A stretch of DNA of 64,000 bases from Caprimulgus europaeus. Its lineage: Eukaryota; Chordata; Aves; Caprimulgiformes; Caprimulgidae. The DNA is taken from NCBI GenBank assembly GCA_907165065.1, contig OU015525.1, positions 40,468,037-40,532,036 of the forward strand, written 5' to 3'. Shown piece after piece: positions 38,106 to 51,100 of this stretch; positions within the stretch are counted from its first letter, which is position 1; every line of letters starts with the position of its first letter. The notes under the pieces were generated by a model. That model saw only the letters and a program-made list of their open reading frames with translations. It did no database searches and was not told where the DNA came from. The position numbers and the translations under genes are program-made.

Positions 38106-41100
38106 CCCTCTGCATCTCTACAAGAAATGTCTTGCTTGTGGCTTACAGTCTAAGCTTGGATTTAACAATAATTACACTGGAAAAGAAAAAAATAAATTAA
38201 AAAAATTAAACCCCACCAAGATACAGCCGTCTGTTTCTGGAGGGGAAAAAGGGGAGCAAAATGTGTAAATTCAGAGACTTAGACCCATCTATCTCCTGAA
38301 CATCAATGAAAAAGCACTTTCAAACTAGTATCTTTGATTAGCTGATTTGCACACACATTTTACCTCTAAACCCCAAGCATCCTTCTCCTCTTTACATACT
38401 CTGTAAATCTAAGAAATTAAGTGTATTTTCCTTTTTTATTAAATGCTCCAGATGAAAATCTGGTAGAAAAAGTAGAGAGCAAACAGAGATTTGTAGCATC
38501 TTAAGTTCAATGCACATGTTTCATTGTTATTCTAATACAAAATCAACAATTAAAACGTAGAAGATCTTGCTAAAGCCACCTATTTCGGTTCAAAGTCTGT
38601 TTGAACATTAGTTCCCAAGCACTAGTGCTCCAGCAGTAAAATAAGGACTTCCAAGTTCTCCTGATCACCTTACAGGCTTAACAGAACAACAAAACAAGTC
38701 TTTGTTGTTGGATGAAAGATTTTGAGAGCATGCAAAAACATACTGACTGTGTTTGAAGGAAGAGAACTTGTCCTCATATTCAGATACAATCATCCAAGTT
38801 TTCTACCAAGCACTAAGTGCACATGAAATTTACCTTCATCTTAATTATTTTAAGATCCTATCGCTTAGGATTGTTACAACAGTCTAAAATCCAACACCAT
38901 GGATGATGTTACAAGTGCTGTAACAATTTTTCCCACATGAGGCACTGAAGGGCACTTATCACAGAATCTACTTTTCAAGCAGCGATTTCACTAATGGGTC
39001 TCATTTGTTTTATTACTGCCCCATTAATCTGTGCTGCCCTTTTTAATATCCCATTTCTGTTATCACTGTGTTCTTCAGGGAGAGAAAGAAAATAAGCTGC
39101 TACTTCTTTATGCATCCTAAGGAATGCAGAGCAGCATCCTTCCCAGGGATGACCTGCTTTCGCTTGTGCTGCCATGCTGTGCGAGCTCTTCCATCAATAC
39201 CCAACTTACTAACACAGTGTGCCATCAGCACATTGTTTGGACCAAAAAACCCCACAAAAGCCCTCAAATTCCAGTTAAAGGTACATTAAAAAAAGAGAAA
39301 CAACCTCAAGTACTGATTTCCAGATATACATGACATACATTGCATATTCTCTCTAAATCACCCAAGGTCAAAGCAAGCAAATAAAATATATAAATGCTAT
39401 AATTAGATTATAGGAAAAAGCTGAGCTTTCTCCTGAAGGCTCAGTGTCGCAAGCATTCTTCAAATACAAACTAACATATTTAGGTGGGTGATAAACCAGA
39501 CACGCATTCAGTGCAATTGAAAGGGTAGTGAAATGTTAATTAAGCTTTCCTTTCAATGTTGTTTTATAAACCCTAGTGCTAACTCCTCAGCAGTCTGACT
39601 TCCTGAATTTTAACTAAGTCTTTCTGAAAGAGAAAAAGCTCGATTTCCTCATTTGAATCAACATATTTATTGGTACTATTTTGAAATTAAGTATCAAATT
39701 TCCAAATGTGCTGAAGGCAATTCCAACACTTATCTGCACACACACGTTTCTCTTCCACACACACAAATCAAATCAACTCTTTCCACACTGGCAGCTCAGA
39801 GCTTGATGGCTAAGTGCTTGTAAAAAATACCCCACTGGTGTGTACATTTGACACTTGTGTGCAGAAATCAAATCTATGTGAGAGCAAGAGTCTTGTCAGG
39901 AGGAAGAAAACCCCCAACAACCAAAACCCCAATTCTTGGTACTGAACGCTGTCACTCAGCTGAGTTAATACCACTTGAATAAGAGAGACCACAACCCTCC
40001 ATCTCCTCCTTGTCCATTGTCATTAAAGGCCACTGTGGTCCTGCCCCAGAGGACAGCTGCCAATGCCATTCTCATTCCGGCGAGAGGCTCTGTGCAGCTC
40101 TACAGAATGGAGCTGTGGGAACCGAGGCATCGACTCAAGGCTGCTTTTGGAAGTGTTTCCCCAGTACTTAACAACTCCCTCACTCAGGATAGCCCTGGTC
40201 AATGCCAGCAAGTATTGCTTAGGAGGCTAAGCATCCATGCTGGCTTCAACACCACACTTAAAAAGAATAAAGAAGGAAAAAACAAAAAAGATCCCCACTG
40301 TGCATGCATGTTCACCCGAGAGAACGAGTGCTTGTTTGCAAGCACATATGGGGCCAAGTGCTCTGAAGTCAATGGAAATATGCTGTGACCGGCAATGAGC
40401 TTCAGGCATGCCTAGAAAGAAAAGCAAAGACCTAGTGAGGAACCAGGGCAGAAATGCCCACCTGAGCCAGCACAGGGAGCTGGGGGAGTAACAGCCAGGT
40501 GGTTACATGGCCAGAGACAGAAGTGGGGCTGCTGGGATAAACAAAGGTACATGCAGCTACAAAAAAGGTTCAACTATATATTTGTATGTTGTTTAAATCA
40601 CTCCATTTCACTGAGGTGCTGCATTTGAATATTACAGGGAAGTTTTTTCAGTAGTCTCATATCAGAGAGCTAAAAATCATTAACCAGATACTGTTAGAAA
40701 ATAAAGAGGGATGAAAGAGAGGTGGATGAATGTAAAGAGCTAATGAAACAAATTCTCCTGCCTGTGCTGGTGATGGCTGCAGCCTAATTCTTCTGTTGGC
40801 TGGGAAAGTGAGAGCAATTCCTACCAGCCTCTGCTGTCCATGGGCACCTGAAACACAGCAGTGACACTAGAGAGCCTTGCTACTTATCAATTTCACTGGT
40901 AATGAAAAAGGTAGAGCAGCAGCAGTACAGCGTAGTCTCAGGAAGACAAAATTGCGCCACTTAGTTTCCAATTGTGAAAATCATCATTGTAGCAACAGGG
41001 GTATAGAAATGGCTTTCTTCTGGCTTAAATTCCAAAGAAACTCACTGCTTAGGCATCTGAATTTCCTGTTGTATACAGCTCTAGTACCAGTTTCGCACTC

Positions 41101-41288
41101 CAGAAATTCAAAGGCAAATAGGTTTTCATCACTCACTCCCAGGAAATGTGTGATATATACTTAGGGATGTAAGAAATGTTCCTTTTACTCTGTTTACATC
41201 CAAATGTCTACCGTGTCAGTGTAATTCTTCTGTGGACTGAACTGTGTTTTCCAAGATTGAATCCACATTTCCATTATTACTTTTCCTT
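38106..41288 (-). other. Presumed FAM110B intron, proximal part
   Basis: No exon can be identified. A 137-codon plus-strand frame (39975-40388) has no recognised motif. I assign this to intron because FAM110B coding exons are normally preceded by distant non-coding exons. The first exon is not visible here. Confidence 0.5.
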
Positions 41289-41703
41289 AGAATCATAGAA
41301 TGGTTGGAAGGGGCCTTAGAGATCATCTAGTTCCAACCCCCCTGCCATCAGCAGGGACACCTTCCACTAGATCAGGTTGCTCAAAGCCTCATCCAACCTG
41401 GCCTTGAACACTTCCAGGGAGGGGGCAGCCACAACTGCTCTGGGTAACCTGTTCCAGTGTCTGACCACCCTCACAGTCAAGAATTTCTTCCTAATATCTA
41501 ATCTAAACCTACCCTCTTTCAGCTTAAAGCCATTTCCCCTTGTTCTGTCACTCCCTGCTCTTCTAAAAAGTCCCTCCTCAGCCTTCTTGTAGCCCCTTCA
41601 GGTATTGGAAGGCCATTATAAGGTCTCCCCGGAACCATCTCTTCTCCAGGCTGAACAGCCCCAGCTCTCAGCCTGTCTGCACAGGAAAGGTGCTCCAGCC
41701 CTA
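41289..41703 (-). mobile_element. CR1 LINE 3' fragment, well preserved, in FAM110B intron
   Basis: It starts at AGAATCATAGAATGGTTGG and continues with CATCTAGTTCCAACCCCCCT, CCTCATCCAACCTGGCCTTG, CAGCCACAACTGCTCTGGGT and CCTGTTCCAGTGTCTGACCA. It ends at about GGAAAGGTGCTCCAGCCCT. It is close to the familiar young CR1 consensus. Its orientation is the same as FAM110B transcription. No intact frame is present. Confidence 0.92.
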
Positions 41704-44700
41704 TAATAATTGCTAGACCTAAGAGATTATTTAATGAAAAACAAAGCTAAAAATTTATGCACACATTCTAATATTTTAATACTATGTATACGTTAATAAA
41801 ACCTTTCTTGAAGTTCTTACTAACTGAGCTCCTCTAACACTCAGCGACTGCTGCAGACCTGCTGAGTGGAATACAAAACATACAAAGGGGTAGAGGGGTT
41901 TTGGTTTCATTAAAGCTGTATTTTCAGTCAGACACTTCGATTCGGGGCTCCTTTGCAACAGAAGCAGAGATCCAAAGCACTTATTCATTCTACGCATAGA
42001 GCCCTAATCACTCTTAGATCTGTAATATGTTTGTCAGATATTCATATTTAAATAACAGACACACTATCTGCATGATTTAGAGGAACACAATACAGCCTAG
42101 AGCAGCAATAGCTATACAGCTAACATTAACTACAAATAAATCCTCTATAAAATATTTTTTCCTTGATTTAAAGCCAAGACAGTAGGAGGAGATAAACTAT
42201 GCAGAAACTTTGGATTTACAGTTCCACATATTCTAAATATGCAGTTTTTTTAAATTTGGAAGAAATTTATGAACTAGCTTCATTCTGGCAAGTATTTATT
42301 TCTAGTGCTATTATCAAAACAATGTTACTATATAATATTCAAGTTTATTTTTTCTCTCATACTTACAGCTGCATTCGGAACACAGACTAAATGACGCTAA
42401 CGGACAGCAAACAATGCGTTTCCCTCCCTGGTTCTGTGTAGCTCCTACACCTTGGCCAACTTTCAGCCAGTCTGCCTAAAAGTATCCACAGAAAAGTGCT
42501 ACATATTTTAACAGCATTCAAGCTGCAACAAGGCAGCAAAAACCAGCAGTGAAAATGTGGCGCAAACAAAATTAGTGGAATTTCTGCTCTTGACTGTGGC
42601 AAGGACACAGCTTCACCCGACAAAGCTACAATGAAGCTCACACTCTTAATTCATCCCTCTGGGACAGTGGATGAAGGGATTGTGCAGGAGGTAGGATGAA
42701 GCACGCTGAATAAACATAACGAAGGCTTACAGCCTTTACTCTGCTTTCCTTGATATTTAAAGGCCCATGTCAATTTTATTTTCCGTATGATAAAATATAA
42801 CTACCACTACCTCAAGATGCACCATAAACACCACACAAATTCCAGCATAGGTAATCAGCAAGTGATCTCAACAGGACTCAAAGAGATCACAGAACAAAAC
42901 CTACATAGGAACACAGGACGCAGACGGAAAATGTCAGGCTCTGCTAACAACTAGGTGCACTTTAGAGCTGCAGGCCCCATTATGAAGATGCTGCTTTGTT
43001 AACAGGCCCTGCAAAGCCTATAAATGAGGGCTTCACCGAGAATGACTTGCTACAGGTCTACATGCTACGTTATCCTAATGTGTACATCTAAAACTTATAT
43101 AAGCTCTTATGTGGCTAACTGCCATTATAAACCTCATAGATTTATATTACAATGTTTAAAAATACAGGCTAAGCCTAAATAAACCAGGCTTAAATGACAT
43201 AAAAAAATCCACATCCAGAATGGCAGCAGTATTTCATTTTTGAAAACAATTTTAGCTAAACAAGTGTATGGTGTGTATGGGTGTAGTCTTGCTCTCGCAT
43301 ATTGTTAACTGTTGAGATAAAGTATGAAGAGATGGAATAATCTTTCAGATCTACTGTGTTTCAAAATACCAATGGAAGTGCTGATTTTCAACTCTGTTCG
43401 CCCCTAAAACGTGAAACAGTGAACAGTAAGTGAAAAGCAACAACTGTTCAAGTAGATGTTTAATCCTTCAAAAGGTTGTAAAAAACATGACTACAGTGAC
43501 CTAAAACAAAGAGTGGCAGAATTATGTAGACGGGGGAAATCTCCTCCAAGCGAGAAGGTAACAACTTTGGCAAAGGCAACCACTTTTCACTGCTAATGTA
43601 TTACTTCCAACCAAAAAATCCAAGCTACAGCTAGCGTTAACCTTGTATTAACTTGAACAGATGAACATACAATGGGCTGATATATTTATGCTAATTTTGC
43701 TTTGCTTTGCTCTTACACCACACTCAAAGCCTTTTAAGATAAAACTCTCCATAAACAAAACACTGGCACCACACAGCACTCTTCCTATTTCACTGTGCAG
43801 TTGAAGCGATGAGGTCTAAAGCAGGATGCTGCCATAACCAGACGCTAATACTTCTACGGGGAAATAGCTTCTGGAACATCCACAGAGGTGCAAATGCCTG
43901 AAAAGCAGGAAAGCAATTCAGCAGCTATACTTACATATCGCCCCTGTAATGGATGCTTAGTGCTTGCTGGGAGATGGATGGAGAAAGAAAGAAAGAATTT
44001 CATTTGAAAGAAAAATCTTCATAAAGTATTTTGCTTCTTTTTAGTTCTGAAATTCAGCACTGTTACATGTCCTACTCAGGAGCAGTAATCCACTCGCAGC
44101 AATGCTTGCTTCTGAGTAAATACTGCCCTATAGATGGCTCCCAAACATGAAAACTCTCATCTCCTTCAAAAGGTGCAGACAGCTGCACAAAAACACAAGA
44201 AAATTCAGATATGAAATTTCCCTTTCTTCCAACTACATAGTACAAAAAAACCTAAGTAATCTTATTTTTTAGAGTGCTATTATATGCTGTGTTTGTAAAA
44301 GCTGTAATGGAAATCAATTTTGTTTTCTTTGGACCCCTGTGTTGCTTATACCATACCGCATTCTTTGAAACATTCTCAGCCTCTCATTTGGGGGGGGGGG
44401 AAAAAAAATCAAATCAGGAGAAGGTCTAAAAAGTATAATAAGAAAAGTAACTTTTTATTTTGTTTGTAGCTCTAGCTTTACATGCATACTTCTATTTCAG
44501 TGTACATTTTATGAGAATGATTCTCTAAACACTTTGCAAAGTTTGCAAAGCTTTAGGAAACATCTTTACAGCTCGTTCATCAGCCAGGGTCGATGGTCCC
44601 AAGTGCAAACCACTTTTATCCTTTAAATTCTGCATCTCTCCATAAACGTAATGTTTGCATTTATAGGCTCCTCCATACAACCAGATCACAATTCCCTATT

Positions 44701-47700
44701 TATCCTGTGGAACTGTGGGCCTACACGATTTCCCCAGGATCCTTTCCGCACTTCTAGGAATCACCAGAGTCCCCCTCTTCAACACAGGATACTTGGTCCC
44801 AGTGCTCTGTCACATTTCAGAGGTTCATCAGAGCCCGAGACAGGTCCCTGCTGCACTGGGTCCCAGCTGTTTGGTCCCCCTTCTCTGGGAAAAAAATGGG
44901 ATTCCTATTTCTCTGCTCCTCTCTCACCTCCTCTTCAAACCGTTTCCTACTGTACCATCTCATTTTTGCAAGATGCAGTAACTCCTGTTCTGCTCTGGTT
45001 GAAAGGGCAGTGCTATGTGGACTATGCTTTTCCTTTCTTCTCCTCTACCTCATCTCCTTCCTCCTGGCAGCTGTCCTTCACAACCACCCCTGGATTTGGC
45101 ATCCTAGAAAACCATTTTTTTTCCCTAGCGTGTAAAAATGTGTAAAACCAAAAGTAATTAATTATGCAGCTTTATATGTCATCGCTGGCTACTGGGACAA
45201 AACAGGAGACAGAACAACAAAATTTTTTTAATTATGAAGCTCAGCAAAAATGTTTTTAATGGAACACTATTAATTTTTGTTCACATCTCAAATCCATGGT
45301 AATTCTTAACAAGTCCATTTTAAGAGTGAGCCGTATTTTAAGCTACCCAAACCTTTGCAGTAACAGGTTCAGTAGAAATCATATGTACCAGTAAGAAGGA
45401 AATCAGAACCTTCTATCTGCAAAAATATGGTGATACACCTGCAAAGCACTCTCATGTATTAACACAAAGATACACCGCCTCACTAGCAGGATTTGCAGAC
45501 TCCATACATCAGCCACCCATGTGGCCCCTGACCACACAGCAAAGTCTGATCCTTTGCCTTGCAGAGAACAACAGAATCACAAGCGCAGTCAGTAATTAGG
45601 CAGCTGGGAAACAGCTCAGTATCTTCTGCAGCATCCTTCACCAAAAAACTGATTATCATTAACTCAGCTATGGAACATACATTTTGAAAGCAGCATTTTT
45701 AAAATGCTAGTTCTGGGCCATTTGATATGCTGAGATATATTAAACATAGTCCTAAATCCCTTAAATGTTTAAACACTTCTACAAACGTTAAAGCATTCTA
45801 TACCAGCATCTACCATTGCAACTACGGGGTCAGACTTGGTCTTCACCTACACTATGGAGTGAGCCCTAAAACACAAATCACCTTCGTGCAGAAGAAAAAC
45901 TTCTGCATGTTACCTTGGAAATACTAAGAAATCAAGCCAGATCCAAACTGATAAAGTGAAAAGTAGAGATTTTCAAAATGAGAGTTTATATTAAATGTGC
46001 AGTGTATCTACCAACACGGCCCTTGTAGTCAAAGATTTGAGGACCCATGACCAGGTGACTTCAGTAGGTTCACCTCATAGTTCCTACACAGCTAAAGCAG
46101 CAAGGCAACATGGCTCCCATTTGAGATCGGGCATCTCACTTCATGCAAACCTGTAAAAGCAACCTCAAGTTGAGCACTCAAAACTAAAGAACACCAAAAC
46201 ACACATATCTAAAGTAGCAGATTCTGTAGGAAAATAGTCTCTATGTTCACCATTTAGGTGACAGCAGTGCTCAAAAAAAGTCAAGTAGCTGATACTTAGG
46301 CTTACACCTTGCCTAGAAGCACATGTTCTTCTACCAGTATTTTTTTGCTTAAACTAGTAAGTCGAGAGTCACTTATGAGCTTTCCTGTCCAGGTACAACT
46401 ATGGCTGAACACCAAACCATGTCAAAACCTGGGCACCTTCCATTTTTGACTTCGTGGTTCCCCATCTCCCATATTTAACTTCCACGGAAAGGAACAGTGA
46501 GAAATCTGGAAGGAACATGAGCACGCAGGACAGGAAAGAAGTTCAGGGGAAGAGGCCCATGTGCGTGCCCTGCACACCCACGTCAGCCAGCATTTGTGCA
46601 GCCCAGCATATGTGCAGCCCTGTTGTTTCTACCAACAGGCATGCACACAACTAAGCCTGATGGCTAATTCCCAAGCTCTAAAGGAACCAAGGATTTCCTT
46701 GGTCATGCTCGTTCACACCCTCTTACCCAGTAGGTACCTGCAGGCCCTAAAAATGTAGTCAGGTATGATGAGAATGACAAAGAAAAACACCTTTTCCTCT
46801 GCTTGACTTGGAGTATAGACTGGAAGCAACCCTCTAGGGCAGATGCTCAAAGTACTAGGCTATAATATAAGTAGAGACAGGTCCCTCTCCTGCACTTCTT
46901 TTCAAAGGTTTCCACATTTAAAAAATAAGTATTTGAAAGCTTTCTTTAAATTAAGGAAAGAGTAACAAAGCTCACACAGGGTACTTGGCAAGGAAATTAG
47001 GTTACTAACCTTGCTCCAGTGCAATTAAGTGATTTCTAGCAAGTAGGACCTTTCAGCTGAAATAGAAAGACCCACTCAATATTCTGCCAACTGGGTTCTT
47101 CCTCAGGAGGTGGGAAACTTGCCCCAATTCGGGGACTGGGGAATCTGATCCTGTCTCCCGTTTCTCAGAATACTGCAGCAATCTCTGATCTCATGGACAT
47201 AAATGGATACTGCTGCCACTGCCAGCTTGCTTTTGTGGGAAAGGAAAAGATTTACCAGATTCTGCCATAAGAGGCCCAAAGTCCTGAAATCTCAAGCTGC
47301 CATGTTTAGACTCTTGTTTATTGAGAAAAGTTTTCTAAAACTGCTTACAATGAGAAATATTTTAAAGGAACATAGTATCAGAGTTGTAAACAGATTTTAT
47401 TTGAAAAATAACAATAAACTCCCAATTAAAATGTCTGCATTTAGATATTCCCCTGCAGTTACTAACCTTGCAAAACTCCAGAAATGTTCAAATACACAAA
47501 GACCCAAAATAACAAATATAGCCCAGAAAAGAAAAAACAATCCCAGCAATTTATGCTGTGAAAAAAACCAGAAACTATAAGGAGGTATTATAAATGGCAA
47601 AAAAAATCATACTTAAAATTTCCTTTTCTTTAGTCAGAATCTTAATTACTAAGAGAAACTTTCAAAAATCCTTATTGTCAAAGTTTCAAAACATAGTTTA

Positions 47701-48056
47701 ATAACATCTTTCTCAAGTTTCTTATATTTTCTTTGTGAAAATATATTTGAAAGAAATAGTGCATAAGTATGTGGAATATTTCTTATAATACTTTTTACAA
47801 GCAAGAAACCAGAAAGTCACACAGATTATATATATTCTCTTAAGTTTAACAGCTTACTCTCATCTTGTTATATCAAAAATTCTTTTTAATAAACTCTATA
47901 ATACAAAAACTTTAATTTTTAGAGATAAGTATTGAAATATAGGCAATGAACATCTTTTACTGACTTTAAGAACCTATAAGACCACCTTTAATAGGCAGTA
48001 CAGTAGGCATCATTAAAAACTGAATATGTTAGGACCAGCACCTTTAGAAAAGTTGT
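41704..48056 (-). other. Presumed FAM110B intron, no exon seen
   Basis: Unique-looking AT-rich DNA. The longest frame, 164 codons plus at 44651-45145, is serine/proline/phenylalanine-rich, sits in a CT-rich stretch and overlaps two other frames. I do not call it a gene. Confidence 0.5.
44389..44408. repeat. G-run followed by A-run
   Basis: About eleven G followed directly by eight A, in the presumed FAM110B intron. It is prone to sequencing length error. Confidence 0.8.
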
Positions 48057-48117
48057 AATCATAGAAACATAATTGTTTTGCTTGGAAAAGACCTTTAAGA
48101 TCATTGAGTCCAACTGA
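48057..48117 (-). mobile_element. Very short CR1 3' end
   Basis: AATCATAGAAACATAATTG followed by GGAAAAGACCTTTAAGATCA and TTGAGTCCAACT matches only the last about 60 bp of CR1. The sequence then becomes unique. This is an extreme 5' truncation. Confidence 0.75.
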
Positions 48118-51100
48118 AAATAATGTTCAGCCAATGGAGTACAACAGAGTGGCCTAATTCTGACAACTGAGGACTTTGAGCCACTCTTCTGATTACTGTG
48201 GGGTCTTGTTTGTCAAAACTCTCTGTATTAAACAGCCTTTTCTGTAACATGAGACACTGCTGCAGTAAGGTCAGCATGGCTATTTGAAAATAATTTCTAC
48301 ATCATAACTGCCCTGAGTTAACCATTTCTAAGCACTGAAACCGTACATACATGAAATATTGCCCATTTATATTTCCTTAAATAAACACATTGTAATGGTT
48401 TTGACTATGTAAAACCAAATCATTTCTTTTTAAAATAATAATTCAACAAAAACAAACCACACATGATTTATGGCAGTGTTCCAGAGCACTGCAACTTTCA
48501 GAGCAACTCCGTGAATGCTATCTTTTATTTTTGACTGCTACAGCTATGTTTTTCTCTAGATAAGAGGACATTTTCCCACACCACAAGGATAGTTCATTCC
48601 TCTTTTCTCCAGCCTCAAGTCTAAAGACACAGGGTGTTAGAAGTCAAGAAAGAAAATGAAAGGAGTGCTTTAGGTGTTAGCTGTTAGAATATATGGAGTA
48701 CATTTTCTTAATTGCTATATTGGAAATATGTGCCCACAGAGTCCACATATTAAAACTACAGATCTTCACAAACTGTTCTCAATCTATTTAACTGAAGATT
48801 AAGATCCAGTTAGCTACTTCTTAATGAGCATCCCAACTTTCGTTTAATATTCAAGTCTGATGCTCAAACTGTGTTGGTTTTTTTTATTACTGACATATAA
48901 TGTAATGACTCTTCACTAAAACGATGTTCTGAGAAAGACACTTTTAAGAAGTCAGGCTGTCCAGACTCTGCACAGTGAATGGTTTTCACACATCTCAGGG
49001 ATCCGATGAAATTATGATAATGATGGAAATTCTTCTTGGCCACAACTTTTAAGAAAACATAAAGACCTCACCGTTTCAAATGAAACAAAAGCTGTATCCA
49101 GTCACAAGCAGTGCATTTAATCAAGCGGAGAGGGAAGCAGTGCAGGGAGGGTTGTGGAATCCTGGCTCCAAGGGGAAAAAAAAACCAAACCAACAAAATC
49201 AACAAACTCCAATCAAAAAACCCAGACCTGGAATTGGGAGTGTAGGGACAGAGACAAGAAGAACAAGAAATGGCAAGACGCAAAGAAGAGGAGAAATGCA
49301 ATTACCAGGAAAAGAGCAGAGAGGAAAAGGTGCTGGGAATAGAGAAGGGGGTACTGAACCATAAGTTCATAAGCAGAAATAGATTACAAGGACAGAGAAG
49401 GATTAGAGGAAAAATTAAGGACAATTCAAGGCTCCTTTCTTATCACCTCCCTCACAGTTCCTACATCCCACAGCGGGAACAGAGACAGTGTAAGGGTGTA
49501 GTGGAGAATGGCATTGCACAGTGAAGCTCCTCCTGAAGCAAAGCTCCCTCCAGCCAAGGTCACTTTCCTGTTGCAGTCAAGAAATACGTCCTCTCCTCTC
49601 TCCTGCAGCCTCCACGCCTGGGGTAGACTGTCTGCAGAGCCCAGCAGGCTGGCGGCAGAGGAGCTGGCACTGGGGTGGTTGGCAGGAGGAGATCACAGAC
49701 GGATACCAGCCTTGGAACCCCGCACAGTGTGAAGAGGAAAACGAACAGTGGAGAAAATCCAGTCAACCAGAAACACCGGGCAGCCAATCGAATGAGTGTC
49801 GAGGTTTGTTGTAGCCTCCTCAGTAAATCCAGTTCTTCCTTTTGGCTTCGCTTCAGCTCACTTTCATGTGCTGTTTGTGTGCTGAGACATGCAATAGGCT
49901 TGCCCCTGGGGAATCCTGAACTAGGGATGCTCCTGACCCTTTTCTCACAAATGCCTCAGATGATTGCTTAGAAAGATTGCTTAAATTATTTCTCTACTCC
50001 TATCCCCTCATATAGTATCAGACTACCTCATCCTTGTGTCGAATCTATTCTCCTCTCAGACCTCTAATACTCAGCCACATTAACAGGTCCTCCCTCTCCT
50101 GTAAACAAAGTAAAATCTCCAAACAGGAAATTAAATACAGGATTGAGTATGATTACCCAAAGGAACAGAGGAAATTTCTACCAAACTCAGAAATATAGGG
50201 ATATAAGCATCCCAAACTTGTAGCTACTGCTTTACCCTAATAAATTGTTACTTCTTTAGAGGTGTTTATCAGCAAACTTCTAAGTAGGTGGACCTAGAGA
50301 AACTGAACTTGAACATCACAGGGTCAAGCTGCCTAAGCCAGACAAATCAAGAGATGCAGCAAACAAGGTGCCAAACCTGAAGCGAAGTGTCTGTTTTTTC
50401 ATTGCCCTGTGCCTGCTGCGTAAAGGTAACTGCTCCCAGCCAGCTACCCTGCCAGCACACCATCCCCATCACCGCTGGGGAACAGAGTCCCTTCAGAGAA
50501 GGAAATGTTCCTCACTCACTAGCACCAGCTCATCACTGATCTGGACGGGATTCAACACATTCTCTAAAAGCTAATAATGAGGGAAGGCTGCCTGTGTCAC
50601 TGGAACCGTGACCAAATGCTGCTTTCATCATAAACCACAGATCCAATCTTTTCTGTTTGTAAAATGAGTGATATATCTCCAGCAAAACTACAGGACACCT
50701 GGAGCATCTGCATGAACACAAAACATTTAATTCCCCTTTCAAGAAGGCAGAAATAAATCCCATATAGCATGTCATCAGGAAGGTAAAAATATGAAATGTG
50801 ATTGTGAAATTAGTGTAGGTTAATTTGTGACCAGAAAAACTACCACAGATCACTTACAAGGCTTTGAATGTTCCTCGTGTCAGTCCTTGGCACAGCCACG
50901 ACTGTTTTGCTGCCTTTAATTTTGTAATACAATGTATCTGGAATTTCAAGCTCCCAGTTTCCTCAGCTGACAGAAATGGCTTCTGAGATGACTTCTACAT
51001 TCTGGGAACAGATTTTTACCCTTAAATTAGCCATGCATACTCTCAGACTTAACATTTTTATCTTGAAATAAACAGCAGCGATAATTGTTAATTTAAGACT

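Noticed and set aside
37840-38115. 91-codon minus frame rich in alanine
   Set aside because: It is produced by the GC-rich trinucleotide-like run. There is no homologue I recognise. At most it is untranslated leader.
44651-45145. 164-codon plus frame
   Set aside because: Composition is that of CT-rich non-coding DNA, two other frames overlap it, and I recognise no domain or splice context.
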